A stretch of DNA of 59,793 nt from Deltaproteobacteria bacterium RIFCSPLOWO2_12_FULL_60_19 (GTDB taxonomy: Bacteria > Desulfobacterota > Binatia > UBA9968). Positions 42,441 through 52,034 of the stretch are shown here, one piece after another. Position 1 is the first letter of the stretch. Each line of letters begins with the position of its first letter. The DNA is taken from the NCBI GenBank assembly GCA_001798595.1, contig MGSS01000081.1, positions 1 to 59,793 of the forward strand. The letters are read 5' to 3'. Under the pieces are notes generated by a model. It ran no database searches. It was not told the origin of the DNA and saw only the letters and a list, made by a program, of their open reading frames with translations. A program made the translations under genes and the position numbers.

Positions 42441-42659
42441 TTATTGCCCGCTGCGTTTAAGGAACAATAGCACGCCGACGGCGATCGCGCCGACGCCCGC
42501 CCACTGCGGGATATTGACAGTTTCCTGCTGCTTGACCGCAAATTCCAGCGGCCCCAGCCTGGTCTGGTGGGTCTCCTTGGTGTAGCTGAACTTCCCGTAA
42601 ACCAATCCGAGGGTACCCGCGACGATCAGGGCTAACGCGACGATTTTAATTGCGCTCAT
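42441..42659 (-). CDS. Small membrane protein, DUF3185-like
   Basis: 72 residues: a first helix (5-23, IVALALIVAGTLGLVYG), a periplasmic or cytoplasmic middle carrying YTKETHQTRLGPLEF, and a second helix (52-68) with a short basic tail. The layout and the phrase around THQTRLGPLEFAV fit the DUF3185 family of two-helix proteins of unknown function. It lies between two binding-protein genes of which neither needs it in an obvious way. Confidence 0.72.
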   Translation of the reverse strand: MSAIKIVALALIVAGTLGLVYGKFSYTKETHQTRLGPLEFAVKQQETVNIPQWAGVGAIAVGVLLFLKRSGQ

Positions 42660-42681
42660 ATCTCTCCGCCTCCCTGAGATT

Positions 42682-43737
42682 CTACGGCCCCTTCACCACC
42701 CACTGGCGCCAGAGCTTTTCGTAATGCCCGATCTTGTCCATGTACTTGACCGGATCGACTAGGACGAACTCGAATCCTTCCCGAAGACTGGGAGGATCGG
42801 GAGTCAGCTCCGGGTGGGTGGGAATCCGGCCGGCCTCGCGAATCAGTCTCTGACCGCCGTCCTTACCGAAAAGAAAATCTACGAAGAGCATCGCAGCGTG
42901 CGGGTGAGGCGCGTTCCTGGAAAGCGCGGCGGCGTTTCCCTTTCCCACGACTGGCTGCAGATTGGTCGAATCGACCGGCGCTCCTTTGCGCTGCTCGCGC
43001 GGAAAGTGGTGGCTGTACGCGTTGGGCGATAACGGGTCTTCCCCGGCCAGGATCAGTTGGGCCATCAGGGTGTGGCCGCTCCTGATATTCGCCGCTTGCG
43101 TCCCGAGCTTTTGGAAGAAGGACTTGCCTTTCTCCTCCCCCCAAAGCTCCATCAAGGTCAGGAACCACTCGGTCTGCTCCCGTTCGAGCGACATCTTTCC
43201 CTTCCACTTGGGATCAAGAAGCTCCTCGTAACGCCGGGGCGCTTCCGCCGCCTTGACCAGCCGGGTGTTGTAGCCCAGGACGATCATGGTGACGCGGCTT
43301 GCCACCCAAAATCCCTGCGGTTGGAGGAATCGCTTATCGAATTTTTCCGTCACCGGCGTGTGAAACGGCTGGAGCGTGCTCTTGCGGCGAAGAAATTCCA
43401 TCTGCGGCTCGTCGATATCGACGATGTCGGCGACGGTTCTTCCGGCCTGATATTCCGCCATGTAGCGCTGCAATGCCCGCTCGGTCGTCAACCGGACCAG
43501 TTTGGGTTTGATGGTGGGATAGCGCTTCTCGAACATGTCAACCACTCGGGTCGAGTCGCCCGCCGACATCGAGGTGTACCACACCACCTCTCCCTCGCTT
43601 TTGGCTCCCTGTTCAAGTTTGGCTTGCCGGTCCGCGCCGCGGTAACGAGCAATATCCGCAACGCCCGCCGCCAGTGCTGTGTTGAGCGCCAACGCCAAAC
43701 CACAGACGAGAACGCAGCCCACTCCGAACAGCTTCAT
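42682..43737 (-). CDS. Iron-type (AfuA/FbpA-like) extracellular solute-binding protein
   Basis: 351 residues. The ATG at 43737 is preferred because GGAGAG precedes it and the signal peptide (1-24, ending ALAAG) then starts properly; the frame upstream adds a non-signal segment. KSEGEVVWYTSMSAGDSTRVVDMFEKRYP near the start is typical of the Fe3+/thiamine/spermidine binding-protein superfamily, distinct from the NMT1 proteins around it. No permease is adjacent. Iron-binding tyrosine pairs are not obvious, so the ligand may be organic. Confidence 0.82.
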   Translation of the reverse strand: MKLFGVGCVLVCGLALALNTALAAGVADIARYRGADRQAKLEQGAKSEGEVVWYTSMSAGDSTRVVDMFEKRYPTIKPKLVRLTTERALQRYMAEYQAGRTVADIVDIDEPQMEFLRRKSTLQPFHTPVTEKFDKRFLQPQGFWVASRVTMIVLGYNTRLVKAAEAPRRYEELLDPKWKGKMSLEREQTEWFLTLMELWGEEKGKSFFQKLGTQAANIRSGHTLMAQLILAGEDPLSPNAYSHHFPREQRKGAPVDSTNLQPVVGKGNAAALSRNAPHPHAAMLFVDFLFGKDGGQRLIREAGRIPTHPELTPDPPSLREGFEFVLVDPVKYMDKIGHYEKLWRQWVVKGP

Positions 43738-43820
43738 GCTTTTTCTCTCCAAAAACCCGCGCTTGTATGAACGGCCGATACTACAAGCGGTCATCAAGCC
43801 ATGTCAAGTTAGGTGCCTTC

Positions 43821-43843
43821 TTCAGCCGGAGGCTGATCCGCCT
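43821..43843 (+). repeat. Short dispersed repeat (CTTCAGCCGGAGGCTGATCC type)
   Basis: 23 bp matching the reverse complement of 15592-15614 at 20 positions and 16784-16806 more loosely. It contains a small palindrome CAGCCGGAGGCTG and lies between divergent binding-protein genes. Confidence 0.55.
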
Positions 43844-43914
43844 CCGGCGGAGCCTTCTGCCTTGACGAAGCAACAAGCGCGGTGTAGTCCTGCTACTGAC
43901 AGGAGGGCTACCTC

Positions 43915-44913
43915 ATGGGAAAAACCTATGCAACCTTGTTAATTGCGATTTTCGTGAGCGCGGGCCTGCTTATCTCCGCGCACCCGGCCCTGGCGCAAGA
44001 GCGCATCCGCATCGCCTGGGCGGGAGAAAGCCCGGCCAACAGCCCGATCTGGGTGGTGCAGGAAAAAGGCTTGCTGAAGAAGCAGGGCTTGACGCCTGAA
44101 GTCATCCGCATCTCCGCCAGCCCGATAGCGCTGCAGGCGATGTTGGCAGGTGAGGTGGACGTGATCGTTACTTCAGTCACTACGCTGGTAAGCTCCCGGT
44201 TAGCCGGCGCGGATATCGTGATGGTGCTCGGCATGGTTCCCACTTTCGTCGATCACATTATCTCCCTGCCGACGATCACCGGCGTGGAGCAGCTCAAGGG
44301 AAAGATGGGCGGCGTGAATCGTCTGGGCAGCACGTCGGACCTGGGACTCAGGCTCGCCTTGCGAAAGCTCGGCGTCGATCCGGAGAAGGACGTCAAAATC
44401 ATCACGGCGGGAGGAAATCCGGAGCGCTTCGCGGCGCTCTCCAAAAGTATCGTTCAGTTCACGATCATGCCCGAGCCGTTCGTGCGCGAGGCGGAGAAGC
44501 TGGGGTTTAAAGACCTGCTCGACATCGGCTCGTTGAAGATTCCGTTTTGGTGGAACGCGGTGCTGACGCGCGAAGCCATTATCAAAGCCAAGCGTCCGCT
44601 TTTCACTAGATTCGCGCGCGGCATGATGGAGGCGGTCCACTTCATCAAGACGGACAAGGAAGGCGCCAAGGCGATCTTCAGTAAGAATCTGAGAATCACC
44701 GACCCCGAGAGCCTGGAACGGGCGTGGAGGGCCTACAACACGGTGTTTCCCGAAAATCTCATGCCCACCCCGGACGGTGTGAAGACGATGCTCGACGATC
44801 TCGCGCCGCGCAATCCGAAAGCCGCCGCCGCCGACGCCAAGGCATTTGTCGACATGAGCCTGGCGCAGGAGATCGAGGCATCCGGATTTCTCAAGCAGCT
44901 TTATAAGAAGTAG
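43915..44913 (+). CDS. NMT1-like solute-binding protein without permease, paralogue B
   Basis: 332 residues, signal peptide 1-26 ending ALAQE, AGGAGG before the ATG. The mature sequence (RIAWAGESPANSPIWVVQE) is a near copy of the protein at 41302; the two align without large gaps, and I judge roughly two thirds of residues identical by eye. Duplication followed by divergence is likely. Two other binding-protein or membrane genes lie between them on the other strand. Ligand unknown. Confidence 0.87.
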   Translation: MGKTYATLLIAIFVSAGLLISAHPALAQERIRIAWAGESPANSPIWVVQEKGLLKKQGLTPEVIRISASPIALQAMLAGEVDVIVTSVTTLVSSRLAGADIVMVLGMVPTFVDHIISLPTITGVEQLKGKMGGVNRLGSTSDLGLRLALRKLGVDPEKDVKIITAGGNPERFAALSKSIVQFTIMPEPFVREAEKLGFKDLLDIGSLKIPFWWNAVLTREAIIKAKRPLFTRFARGMMEAVHFIKTDKEGAKAIFSKNLRITDPESLERAWRAYNTVFPENLMPTPDGVKTMLDDLAPRNPKAAAADAKAFVDMSLAQEIEASGFLKQLYKK

Positions 44914-44960
44914 GGAGAACGAAAGAGTTTTGAGTTCTAGGTTTTCAGATTTGAGTTGGT

Positions 44961-44994
44961 AAATCGAAAATCTAAAATCCAAAATCGAAAATCG
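44961..44994. repeat. AT-rich word array (AAATCGAAAATC family)
   Basis: AAATCGAAAATCTAAAATCC followed by AAAATCGAAAATCG, directly before the ribosome site GGGAGGGG of the SDR gene. It matches the words at 16672-16823 and 53803-53880. No complementary arm is seen within this short copy, only weak AGATTTGAG upstream. Confidence 0.5.
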
Positions 44995-45009
44995 GGAGGG
45001 GCAGGATTG

Positions 45010-45831
45010 ATGGCGGGTACGAATGGAGATGAACATCCCGGACTGCGGCCGGGACTTGGAAGATTGAAGGGACGGGTGGCGATCGTTACCGGCGCCAACA
45101 GCGGCATCGGCCGTGCCACGGCGCGTGTGTTCGCGCGCGAAGGAGCGAAGGTCGTCTGCTGCGATATTCAGGAAACCGTCACCCCCCGAGTGGACAAACT
45201 CATCGAACTGGACGGCGGAGAGGCCCTCTTCGCCCGCGTGGACGTGACGGTTCAGGCGGACTGCGACCGGATGGTAGCCACCGCGCTGGAGAAGTTCGGC
45301 GACCTCCACATTCTTTTCAATAACGCCGGCGGCGGCATCCGCAAGATGATCCACGAGTTTACCGACGACGAGTGGAACTTCATCGTCAACTTGAACCTGA
45401 ACGGCATTTTTCGCGGCGTGCGCGCCGCGATCCCGCACTTTCTCAAGATGAAGCGCGGCAACATCGTCAGCACCGCCTCGACCTTCGGACTCCTGGCGAG
45501 CGAGAAATATCCGGCCTATTGCGCGACCAAAGCCGCCATCGTGAACCTGACGCGCCAGATGGCTCTCGACTACGGACCGAGCGGCATCCGCGTCAACTGC
45601 GTCTGCCCCGGCAGCGTCGAGACGCCGCGCTTCCGTGGATTCCCGCCGCGCCCCAACCCGGGATTTACCGACGCCGAGCGCGCCCGCATGGCAAGCAGCA
45701 ACAAGGCGCTGCTCAGAATCGCGCAGCCGGAAGAGATCGCCTACGGCGTCCTCTTTCTCGTCTCCGACGAATCCTCCTTCGTCACTGGCCACGCCCTGGT
45801 CATCGACGGCGGCCAGACGATCGACGCGTAG
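45010..45831 (+). CDS. Short-chain dehydrogenase/reductase (SDR), classical type
   Basis: 273 residues. The cofactor loop TGANSGIG (27-34), DV (78-79), NNAG (104-107), catalytic S157, Y170 and K174 (YCATK), the PGSVETP loop and the final DGG are all canonical. The ATG at 45010 follows GGGAGGGG; an earlier in-frame start would fall inside an AT-rich repeat. The N-terminal 20 residues before the fold are longer than usual. It is only distantly related to the SDR at 6090. Substrate unknown; FabG-like ketone reduction is typical. Confidence 0.9.
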   Translation: MAGTNGDEHPGLRPGLGRLKGRVAIVTGANSGIGRATARVFAREGAKVVCCDIQETVTPRVDKLIELDGGEALFARVDVTVQADCDRMVATALEKFGDLHILFNNAGGGIRKMIHEFTDDEWNFIVNLNLNGIFRGVRAAIPHFLKMKRGNIVSTASTFGLLASEKYPAYCATKAAIVNLTRQMALDYGPSGIRVNCVCPGSVETPRFRGFPPRPNPGFTDAERARMASSNKALLRIAQPEEIAYGVLFLVSDESSFVTGHALVIDGGQTIDA

Positions 45832-45898
45832 CCGGGTTGCCGCATGGTAGAGTGCGGTGAGAATCTGGGATCGTGCACGAGGAAGGTTCGCTTTCGCA

Positions 45899-47509
45899 TC
45901 AACGCGGGATATGCAATGGCAGGATCTTTCCCCGCGGGCTGGCATGGGGGACCGCCCGTCGCACTCTGAGCGTTCCCGCCGCTTGCCAAATCTTCGTCTG
46001 GAACTGATTGCTCCGCGAGCCCCGGCCCAACTCCTCCTGAACCCGCGCAAGCAACCTCTGCTCCTCCACGTCTCCCACCTGCGGATGGACGACCAAGGTC
46101 AGCCGCGTCTGACCGTTCGGATCTTCCTCTTCCACGAGCTGGTAGTCCCCCGGTCCTCCGCCGAACTCTGAAGGCAGCGCATTTTCCAGCAGTTCGAACA
46201 GATCGCCGTAGAAATAGTTCATCCCCTCACTGGTGAATTTCTCGAAGCTCCTGATGTGGTGAACGTGGAGGGTCAGGCCCAATTTCTCCAACGCGCAGCC
46301 GCACTCTCTTCTCTCCAACGTCGCATAGTCTCCGTTTTCCACATTGAGAAGAACCCGCGAAGCGGACGGGTGGAGCGTAGTGCAGAGAAGCGGATGAATA
46401 GCGGGGCCGTTAGCGCTAAGAGGCTTCGGGTGGGGGATAAGCGCCAGCCTGTGTTCATTGACGTGAATCTCGTCCGTGTGAAGCGGGTTGGCGCAACCGA
46501 GGCCGACATTTCCTCCGCCGGTAAAGGAATAACGAGGGATCGTGCTTGCCCCGACGCGCTCGATAATCTCGTGCTTTGATTCTGTGAATGGCTCCCCGCT
46601 TACGACGAATTTCGTTCCTTTGAGAGCCGTTCCCATCTCCCAGGCCCCGCGCGCGATCTTGGCTGCATTGCTGGCTGTGGTTCTTATGCAGCAAGGCTTC
46701 CCTTCCGCCTGCTTCTGCAGGACCCAACGGACAATCGGCCGCATGTCCGTGCCGTCCACGAACTCCGGCCTTGGAAACCCCGGGCCAAAACACCTTCCCA
46801 ACAGCACCATCATATACGTGACGAGCAAATAGTAGCCGTGCTCCAGCCGGTTGTGGATGGGGTTCTTGCGGGCAAACCAACGGTCGGTCGCGATTCCAAT
46901 CTGTGCGTTGTGCAGCAGATTGTTCACGCCGCCGCTTGCGGGGAGGATAGGGTCGTATACGGCATGAGCATGGGACAACAGGTTATGGGCGTGGTAAAGC
47001 ACGCATACCGGGAAGGTCCCCGTGGCAAGCTCATCGACTGTGCGGTGAGAGCTGGTCGGATGACTGCTTGTGCCGCTGCTCCGAACGACGAATCCGACAG
47101 GCGATCCGGTCGCGCCAAAGTCCCCCGGGGAAACCGAGAAAGAACGACCGCCCCGCACGATCGCTTTTCTCCCCCGAAACTCATCCGAGGTGACGTACAC
47201 TCCTTCTTCGGCCAACCGGCTTAAAGTCGCCTCGAGCCCGTGCCGACGGACCTGCGCCTGGAGATCGCTGAAATCGCATCCGGCGATTTCCAGCAGCTTT
47301 CTATAAGGGCTGTTCGCGCGCTCATAGACGCGGGCTCTTGCCAGTTCCAAAAAATTCTCATGTCGGCGATCCAGCGCCCGCCTGATCGCATCTTCAGCCT
47401 GCTGCACGGTCACCCGCTCGCCGAGCAAAGCCGGCAAGGCCATGCCGAGCGAGACGACTTCTTGAAGCCGTGACTTTATTTCCCGGTACCGTCTCTTTAC
47501 GGTTTGCAT
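45899..47509 (-). CDS. PaaK/LuxE-like adenylate-forming enzyme, unusual
   Basis: 536 residues. It resembles the phenylacetate-CoA ligase/acyl-protein synthetase branch of the ANL superfamily. The phosphate-binding loop is VRSSGTSSHPTSSHRT (about 165-180), and KFVVSGEPFTESKHEIIERVGA corresponds to the central adenylation segment. SFTGGGNVGLGCA replaces the usual Y-G-x-T-E. A C-terminal subdomain follows (RQTRLTLVVHP-like segment near 470). No carrier protein, reductase or thioesterase is next to it. Activation of a carboxylic acid with ATP is the family-level function; the acid and the acceptor are unknown. Confidence 0.7.
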   Translation of the reverse strand: MQTVKRRYREIKSRLQEVVSLGMALPALLGERVTVQQAEDAIRRALDRRHENFLELARARVYERANSPYRKLLEIAGCDFSDLQAQVRRHGLEATLSRLAEEGVYVTSDEFRGRKAIVRGGRSFSVSPGDFGATGSPVGFVVRSSGTSSHPTSSHRTVDELATGTFPVCVLYHAHNLLSHAHAVYDPILPASGGVNNLLHNAQIGIATDRWFARKNPIHNRLEHGYYLLVTYMMVLLGRCFGPGFPRPEFVDGTDMRPIVRWVLQKQAEGKPCCIRTTASNAAKIARGAWEMGTALKGTKFVVSGEPFTESKHEIIERVGASTIPRYSFTGGGNVGLGCANPLHTDEIHVNEHRLALIPHPKPLSANGPAIHPLLCTTLHPSASRVLLNVENGDYATLERRECGCALEKLGLTLHVHHIRSFEKFTSEGMNYFYGDLFELLENALPSEFGGGPGDYQLVEEEDPNGQTRLTLVVHPQVGDVEEQRLLARVQEELGRGSRSNQFQTKIWQAAGTLRVRRAVPHASPRGKILPLHIPR

Positions 47510-47661
47510 GCTTGTATCGCTGGTTGTGTTTACCGACCTCGGTGCCCTACATCAGGCCGGCGCATGATGGCGACAGCTATATAGCATTTTCCCACCCGCG
47601 CCGGGTAGCTTTTTTAGGCCTTTGACATCGTATCCCTTCACGCCACACGTGCATGCCCGGA

Positions 47662-47690
47662 TTGCTTCCTTGGCCGCTCTCGATTAGGAT
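47662..47690 (+). promoter_or_regulatory. Possible promoter of the Tim44-like gene
   Basis: TTGCTT (47662-47667), a 17-bp spacer and TAGGAT (47685-47690). The ribosome site AAGGAG follows at 47706-47712 and the ATG at 47718. Confidence 0.4.
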
Positions 47691-47717
47691 CGACTGGACT
47701 GTATTCAAGGAGAAATC

Positions 47718-48677
47718 ATGAATCAACCCAAACGTAAAATGATCGTCGCGGCTGTGGCGGTTTTCGCCCTGGCCGGGCTGTCTCAAATCGGCCTGGAGAG
47801 CTACGCTGAGGCCCGGGCCGGCGGCGGCGCTTCGGGCGGCGCCCGCGGCTCCAGGAGTTACCAGGCGCCGGCCAGGCCGTCCCAGCCCGGCCCGTCCCAA
47901 GTTCGTAGAGAAGCAACTCCTCTGCCGCAACAGCCCGGCGCGCTCGCGCCGCAATCCGGCGGTTTTATGCGCGGCCTTGCCGGCGGGATCATGGGAGGAT
48001 TTCTCGGCTCCATGCTGTTCTCCGGCATGGCGCACGCCGGAGGGGGCGGCGGGTTGGGCGGCAGCGGCTTCGGCCTATTTGAGATTCTGCTGATCGCCGG
48101 CGCGGGTTATTTCCTCTATCGCAAGTTTCGCGCGCCCGCTCCCGCAGGCGCGACCGGCTACGGCGCGATGCGATATCAAAATACCGGCGATTATGTCATG
48201 GGCAACGCCTCCGTCAGAGAAGACGTTCGGCCCGCCGAGCTCGATTTTGGAACCATTCAAATGATGGACCGCAGTTTCAACCCAACCCGGTTTCTCAAAA
48301 CGGGCCAGGATCTCTTTTTCAAAATACAGGGCGCATGGAATCGACAGGACACGGCGGCGCTCGGCTCGCTCTGCGGGGCGGAATTGATGCAAACCTGGCA
48401 GCGCGAATTGACCAATCTCCACGCGCGCGGGCGGAAAAACCGCCTGGACAATATCGCGCTCAGCTCCAGCGAGATCACCGAAGCCTGGACCGAGGCGGGA
48501 CAGGACTATATTACGGTTCGCCTCCAGGCCAATCTGTTGGACTATACCGTGGACGAAACGACCAGCGCGGTGGTCGAGGGCAGCAACTCCGAGCCGGTTG
48601 AGTTTGAGGAGTTCTGGACTTTCAGCCGCCCCGTCGGTCCCAACTCCTGGAAGTTATCGGCGGTACAGCAGGCGTGA
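47718..48677 (+). CDS. Tim44-like domain membrane protein
   Basis: 319 residues. A signal-like N-terminal helix (8-30) precedes a Gly/Ala/Pro/Ser-rich linker (34-85). A glycine-zipper segment (MRGLAGGIMGGFLGSMLFSG) and a hydrophobic helix with FEILLIAGAGYFLYRKFR follow. The C-terminal half (about 175-318) is the Tim44 fold, FKIQGAWNRQDTAALGSLCG to EFWTFSRPVGPNSWKLSAVQQ. Bacterial Tim44-like proteins of this shape are common and are suspected to act at the inner membrane; their partner is unknown. It converges on uvrB with 3 bp between the stops. Confidence 0.88.
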   Translation: MNQPKRKMIVAAVAVFALAGLSQIGLESYAEARAGGGASGGARGSRSYQAPARPSQPGPSQVRREATPLPQQPGALAPQSGGFMRGLAGGIMGGFLGSMLFSGMAHAGGGGGLGGSGFGLFEILLIAGAGYFLYRKFRAPAPAGATGYGAMRYQNTGDYVMGNASVREDVRPAELDFGTIQMMDRSFNPTRFLKTGQDLFFKIQGAWNRQDTAALGSLCGAELMQTWQRELTNLHARGRKNRLDNIALSSSEITEAWTEAGQDYITVRLQANLLDYTVDETTSAVVEGSNSEPVEFEEFWTFSRPVGPNSWKLSAVQQA

Positions 48678-48680
48678 GTC

Positions 48681-50726
48681 TCATCCCTCATCCCCTACTC
48701 CGCGCGCCAGCAGCGGATTTTTGAGCCCCAGCTCGCGCTCTTCGATTTCGCGGATGCGGTCACGCAGCCCGGCGGCGCGCTCGAATTCGAGATTGCCGGC
48801 AGCCTGCTTCATCTCTTTTTTAAGGCGCTCGATCAGCCGCGTCGTCTCTCTCGGGTCGTAACTCTCTTCCTTCTCCTGCACCAACGGCACCGTCACGTAA
48901 TCGGCCTCGTACGCTTCCACCAGCGACGCGCCGAGGGAGCGGATGACGGTCTGCGGCGTAATGCCGTGCTTTTTATTGTAGGCCGACTGCAGGCGGCGCC
49001 GCCGGTTGGTCTCGTCGATCGCCCGCTTCATCGAGTCGGTCATCGAGTCGCCGTAGAGGATGACGGCGCCGTGGACGTTGCGCGCGGCGCGGCCGATGGT
49101 CTGGATCAACGAGCGCTCCGAGCGCAGGAATCCTTCTTTGTCCGCGTCGAGAATTCCCACCAGCGAGACCTCCGGCAAATCCAGCCCTTCGCGCAAGAGG
49201 TTGATCCCGACCAGCACGTCGAACGTCCCCTTGCGCAACTCGCGGAGGATCTCCACCCGCTCCAGCGTCTCGATATCCGAGTGGAGATAGCGCACTCTGA
49301 CGTTGAGATCCTGATAGTAGTCCGTCAGGTCTTCCGCCATGCGCTTGGTCAGCGTCGTCACCAGCACGCGCTCGTTGCTCTCGGCTCGCTTGCGGATCTC
49401 TTCGAGCAGGTCGTCCACCTGCGTCCGCGCCGGCCGCACCGTGACTTCCGGATCGATCAGCCCGGTTGGACGGATCAGCTGCTCGACGACGACGCCTTCG
49501 CTCTTGGCGATTTCATATTGCGCCGGCGTCGCCGAAACGTACACCGCCTGATTCACGATCGCCTCGAACTCCTCGAAGTTGAGCGGGCGGTTGTCCAGCG
49601 CCGAGGGCAGGCGGAAGCCGTATTCCACCAGCGTCTGCTTGCGCGAGCGGTCGCCGCGGTACATGCCGCCGATCTGCGGCACCGTCACGTGGCTCTCGTC
49701 GATGAACAGGAGGAAATCGTCGGGAAAGTAGTTGAGCAGCGTCGGCGGCGCTTCGCCGGGCTTCCGCCCCGTGAGATGGCGCGAATAATTCTCGATGCCG
49801 GGACAAAAGCCCATCTCACGCAATAGCTCCAGGTCGTAGAGCGTGCGTTGTTCGAGCCGCTGCGCTTCCAAGAGTTTGGCCTCAGAGCGCAGCTCCGCCA
49901 GCCGCTCCGCCAGCTCCACGCGAATCCCCTCGACCGCCAGCCTCATCCGATCCCTGGTCGTCACGTAGTGGCTCGCGGGATAAATCGCGGCCTTGGCGAC
50001 CCGTCGCTGGGCCTGGCCGCGGATCGGATCGATCTCCACAAGCCCTTCGATCGTGTCGCCAAAAAATTCGATGCGCACCGCCGAGCTGTCCTCGTAAGCC
50101 GGAAAGACCTCCACGACGTCGCCGCGCACGCGAAAAGTCCCGCGGTGAAAATCGTAATCGCTTCTCTGGTAGTGGATATCGACGAGCCTTCTCAGCACGC
50201 GGTCCCGCTCGATCTCCATCCCCTTTTCCAGATAGACCATCATGTCGAAGTAGGCTTCGGGGGAGCCCAGGCCGTAGATGCAAGAGACGCTGGCGACGAT
50301 GATCGCGTCGCGCCGCTCCAGCAGCGCCTTGGTCGCGGAGTGTCTCAGCTTGTCGATCTCGTCGTTGATCGAGGCGTCCTTTTCGATGTAGGTGTCGGTC
50401 GACGGCACGTAGGCTTCCGGCTGGTAGTAGTCGTAGTAGCTGACGAAGTAGCGCACCGCGTTCTCGGGAAACAGCTCTTTGAATTCGTTGTAGAGCTGCG
50501 CGGCGAGAGTCTTGTTCGGCGCCATCACCAGCGCCGGCCTGTTCACGCGCGCGATCACGTTGGCCATGGTGAAGGTCTTGCCGGAGCCGGTGACCCCGAG
50601 TAGCACCTGGTGTTTTCGTCCTTGCTCGATCGCCTGCGCCAGCTTGTCGATCGCCTGCGGCTGGTCGCCCTGCGGCTTGAAATCCGACAGCAAATGAAAC
50701 CGCCCTTCTCCCCGCTCCGGCGCCAT
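48681..50726 (-). CDS. uvrB: Excinuclease ABC subunit B
   Basis: 681 residues from the ATG at 50726; a start 36 bases upstream is open but adds an unrelated peptide. DNA-damage verification helicase of excision repair. Walker A GVTGSGKT (44-51), the beta-hairpin [10 protein letters not shown] (97-106) that inserts between strands, the DEAD-like [11 protein letters not shown], helicase motifs [21 protein letters not shown] and QTIGRAARN, and a C-terminal UVR domain (EERLKKEM-type, near 630-665) are all seen. Confidence 0.96.
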   Translation of the reverse strand: MAPERGEGRFHLLSDFKPQGDQPQAIDKLAQAIEQGRKHQVLLGVTGSGKTFTMANVIARVNRPALVMAPNKTLAAQLYNEFKELFPENAVRYFVSYYDYYQPEAYVPSTDTYIEKDASINDEIDKLRHSATKALLERRDAIIVASVSCIYGLGSPEAYFDMMVYLEKGMEIERDRVLRRLVDIHYQRSDYDFHRGTFRVRGDVVEVFPAYEDSSAVRIEFFGDTIEGLVEIDPIRGQAQRRVAKAAIYPASHYVTTRDRMRLAVEGIRVELAERLAELRSEAKLLEAQRLEQRTLYDLELLREMGFCPGIENYSRHLTGRKPGEAPPTLLNYFPDDFLLFIDESHVTVPQIGGMYRGDRSRKQTLVEYGFRLPSALDNRPLNFEEFEAIVNQAVYVSATPAQYEIAKSEGVVVEQLIRPTGLIDPEVTVRPARTQVDDLLEEIRKRAESNERVLVTTLTKRMAEDLTDYYQDLNVRVRYLHSDIETLERVEILRELRKGTFDVLVGINLLREGLDLPEVSLVGILDADKEGFLRSERSLIQTIGRAARNVHGAVILYGDSMTDSMKRAIDETNRRRRLQSAYNKKHGITPQTVIRSLGASLVEAYEADYVTVPLVQEKEESYDPRETTRLIERLKKEMKQAAGNLEFERAAGLRDRIREIEERELGLKNPLLARGVGDEG

Positions 50727-50818
50727 AGTGAGGAAAATACCAGGGCGGGCGCAGAGCGGCAAGCTTGCAACCGCGGAGCGGAAGGACTAAGTTGCAATTA
50801 TTCCCGTGATGAGGCGCT

Positions 50819-51820
50819 ATGCGTAACCTACAAAGCTCGAAACTGGTCGCCGCGTTCTTCGCCGCGCTGTTGTGCGCCTCTTCCGCCGGCGCGGAACCCA
50901 AAAAACTCAGGCTCGGCTACGTCGGCTGGGAGGTGGGGGCTGCCATCGCCTACGTCGGGCTCGACGGCGGCATCTTCAAGCAGTACGACATCGACGTGGA
51001 GGAGGTCTTCATCCGCGATCTCTTCGGCGGCGGCGTTCAGTCTTTGATCGGCGTCGATTTTCTGGTCGGCTTCGGCAACCCGCTGGGCTTGATCCAGCCC
51101 ATTATTTCCGGTTCTGATATCGTTTCCCTGCTCGCGCACGTGAGCGCGGAGCCGTATGCGATGGGGGTTTCATCCAACATCAAGAGCGTCCGAGACCTCA
51201 AAGGCAAGCGCATCGGCGTCTCGCAAGTGGGCGGTCGCTCCGATCTGGTCGCCCGCGTGATGCTGCGCCGCGCGGGCCTCGATCCGGTCAAGGACGTGCA
51301 GTTCGTGTCGGCGGGGTTCGGCCCCAACCGGGTCGCGGCGCTGGCGAAGGATTTGATCCAGGGAGCGCCGTTGAATTTCCAGTTCGCCGCCGAGGCGAAA
51401 AAATTCGGCGTCAAGATTCTCGACCCGAAAGAGGTTCCCATCATCACCGCGCTGCTGATGACGACCCGCTCGATGATCAAGAAGGACGAGGAGACGGTGC
51501 GGCGCTTCGTGAAGGGCTACGTGGCGGCGATCCACTACTTTCTGACGCGGCGAAAGGAAAGCATTGCGATCATCAAGAAGTATTTGAGCAGCTCCGAGGG
51601 GAGCGCCATCGAGACTATGTACGAGACCTTCGCCGCCCAGTTGAAACCGCTGCCGCTTCCCGACAAGGAAGCCACGCAGGCGATGATCGACGCGATCGCG
51701 ACGGTGGACGTAAAATCGAAGACGATCAACCCGTCGGACCTGTTCGACTCGCGCTTTCTGGAAGAACTGAAGGCCAGCGGCTTCGTCGAAAAGCTCTACG
51801 TCGAAAAGATCAGTCTATAA
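50819..51820 (+). CDS. NMT1-like solute-binding protein without permease
   Basis: 333 residues. The signal peptide (1-22, ending SAGAE) is followed by KLRLGYVGWEVGAAIAYVGLDGGIF, and the NMT1 landmarks SVRDLKGKRIGVSQVGGRSDL and KGYVAAIHYF. It is clearly of the NMT1/TauA class but more distant from the pair at 41302/43915. It is upstream-adjacent to nothing transport-related: uvrB is divergent and a DCC-family protein follows. TTGCAA (50765-50770) with TAAGTT 17 bp later may be its promoter. Confidence 0.86.
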   Translation: MRNLQSSKLVAAFFAALLCASSAGAEPKKLRLGYVGWEVGAAIAYVGLDGGIFKQYDIDVEEVFIRDLFGGGVQSLIGVDFLVGFGNPLGLIQPIISGSDIVSLLAHVSAEPYAMGVSSNIKSVRDLKGKRIGVSQVGGRSDLVARVMLRRAGLDPVKDVQFVSAGFGPNRVAALAKDLIQGAPLNFQFAAEAKKFGVKILDPKEVPIITALLMTTRSMIKKDEETVRRFVKGYVAAIHYFLTRRKESIAIIKKYLSSSEGSAIETMYETFAAQLKPLPLPDKEATQAMIDAIATVDVKSKTINPSDLFDSRFLEELKASGFVEKLYVEKISL

Positions 51821-52034
51821 ACACCGCAGCAACACCTGTCTTTGTCCGCCTTCTGCGTCGCTCGATGCTCGTCGTCATACTCCCCTTTTGAATTCGCCGC
51901 CCACCATTCGATCCGCGCCTCGGCGAGTTGTGTTAAGATAGGCCTTGACAGAGTTTTTGGAAATGAGGAATATTGCATCCGCTTCCGCGTCAAATGGATT
52001 ATAGAACTGTCCGCGATAATCCGCCGGGTTTTCT

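Noticed and set aside
44200-46050. A 616-residue minus-strand frame across the second SDR and a binding protein
   Set aside because: It is antisense to two complete genes and crosses an AT-rich word repeat; no domain is recognisable.
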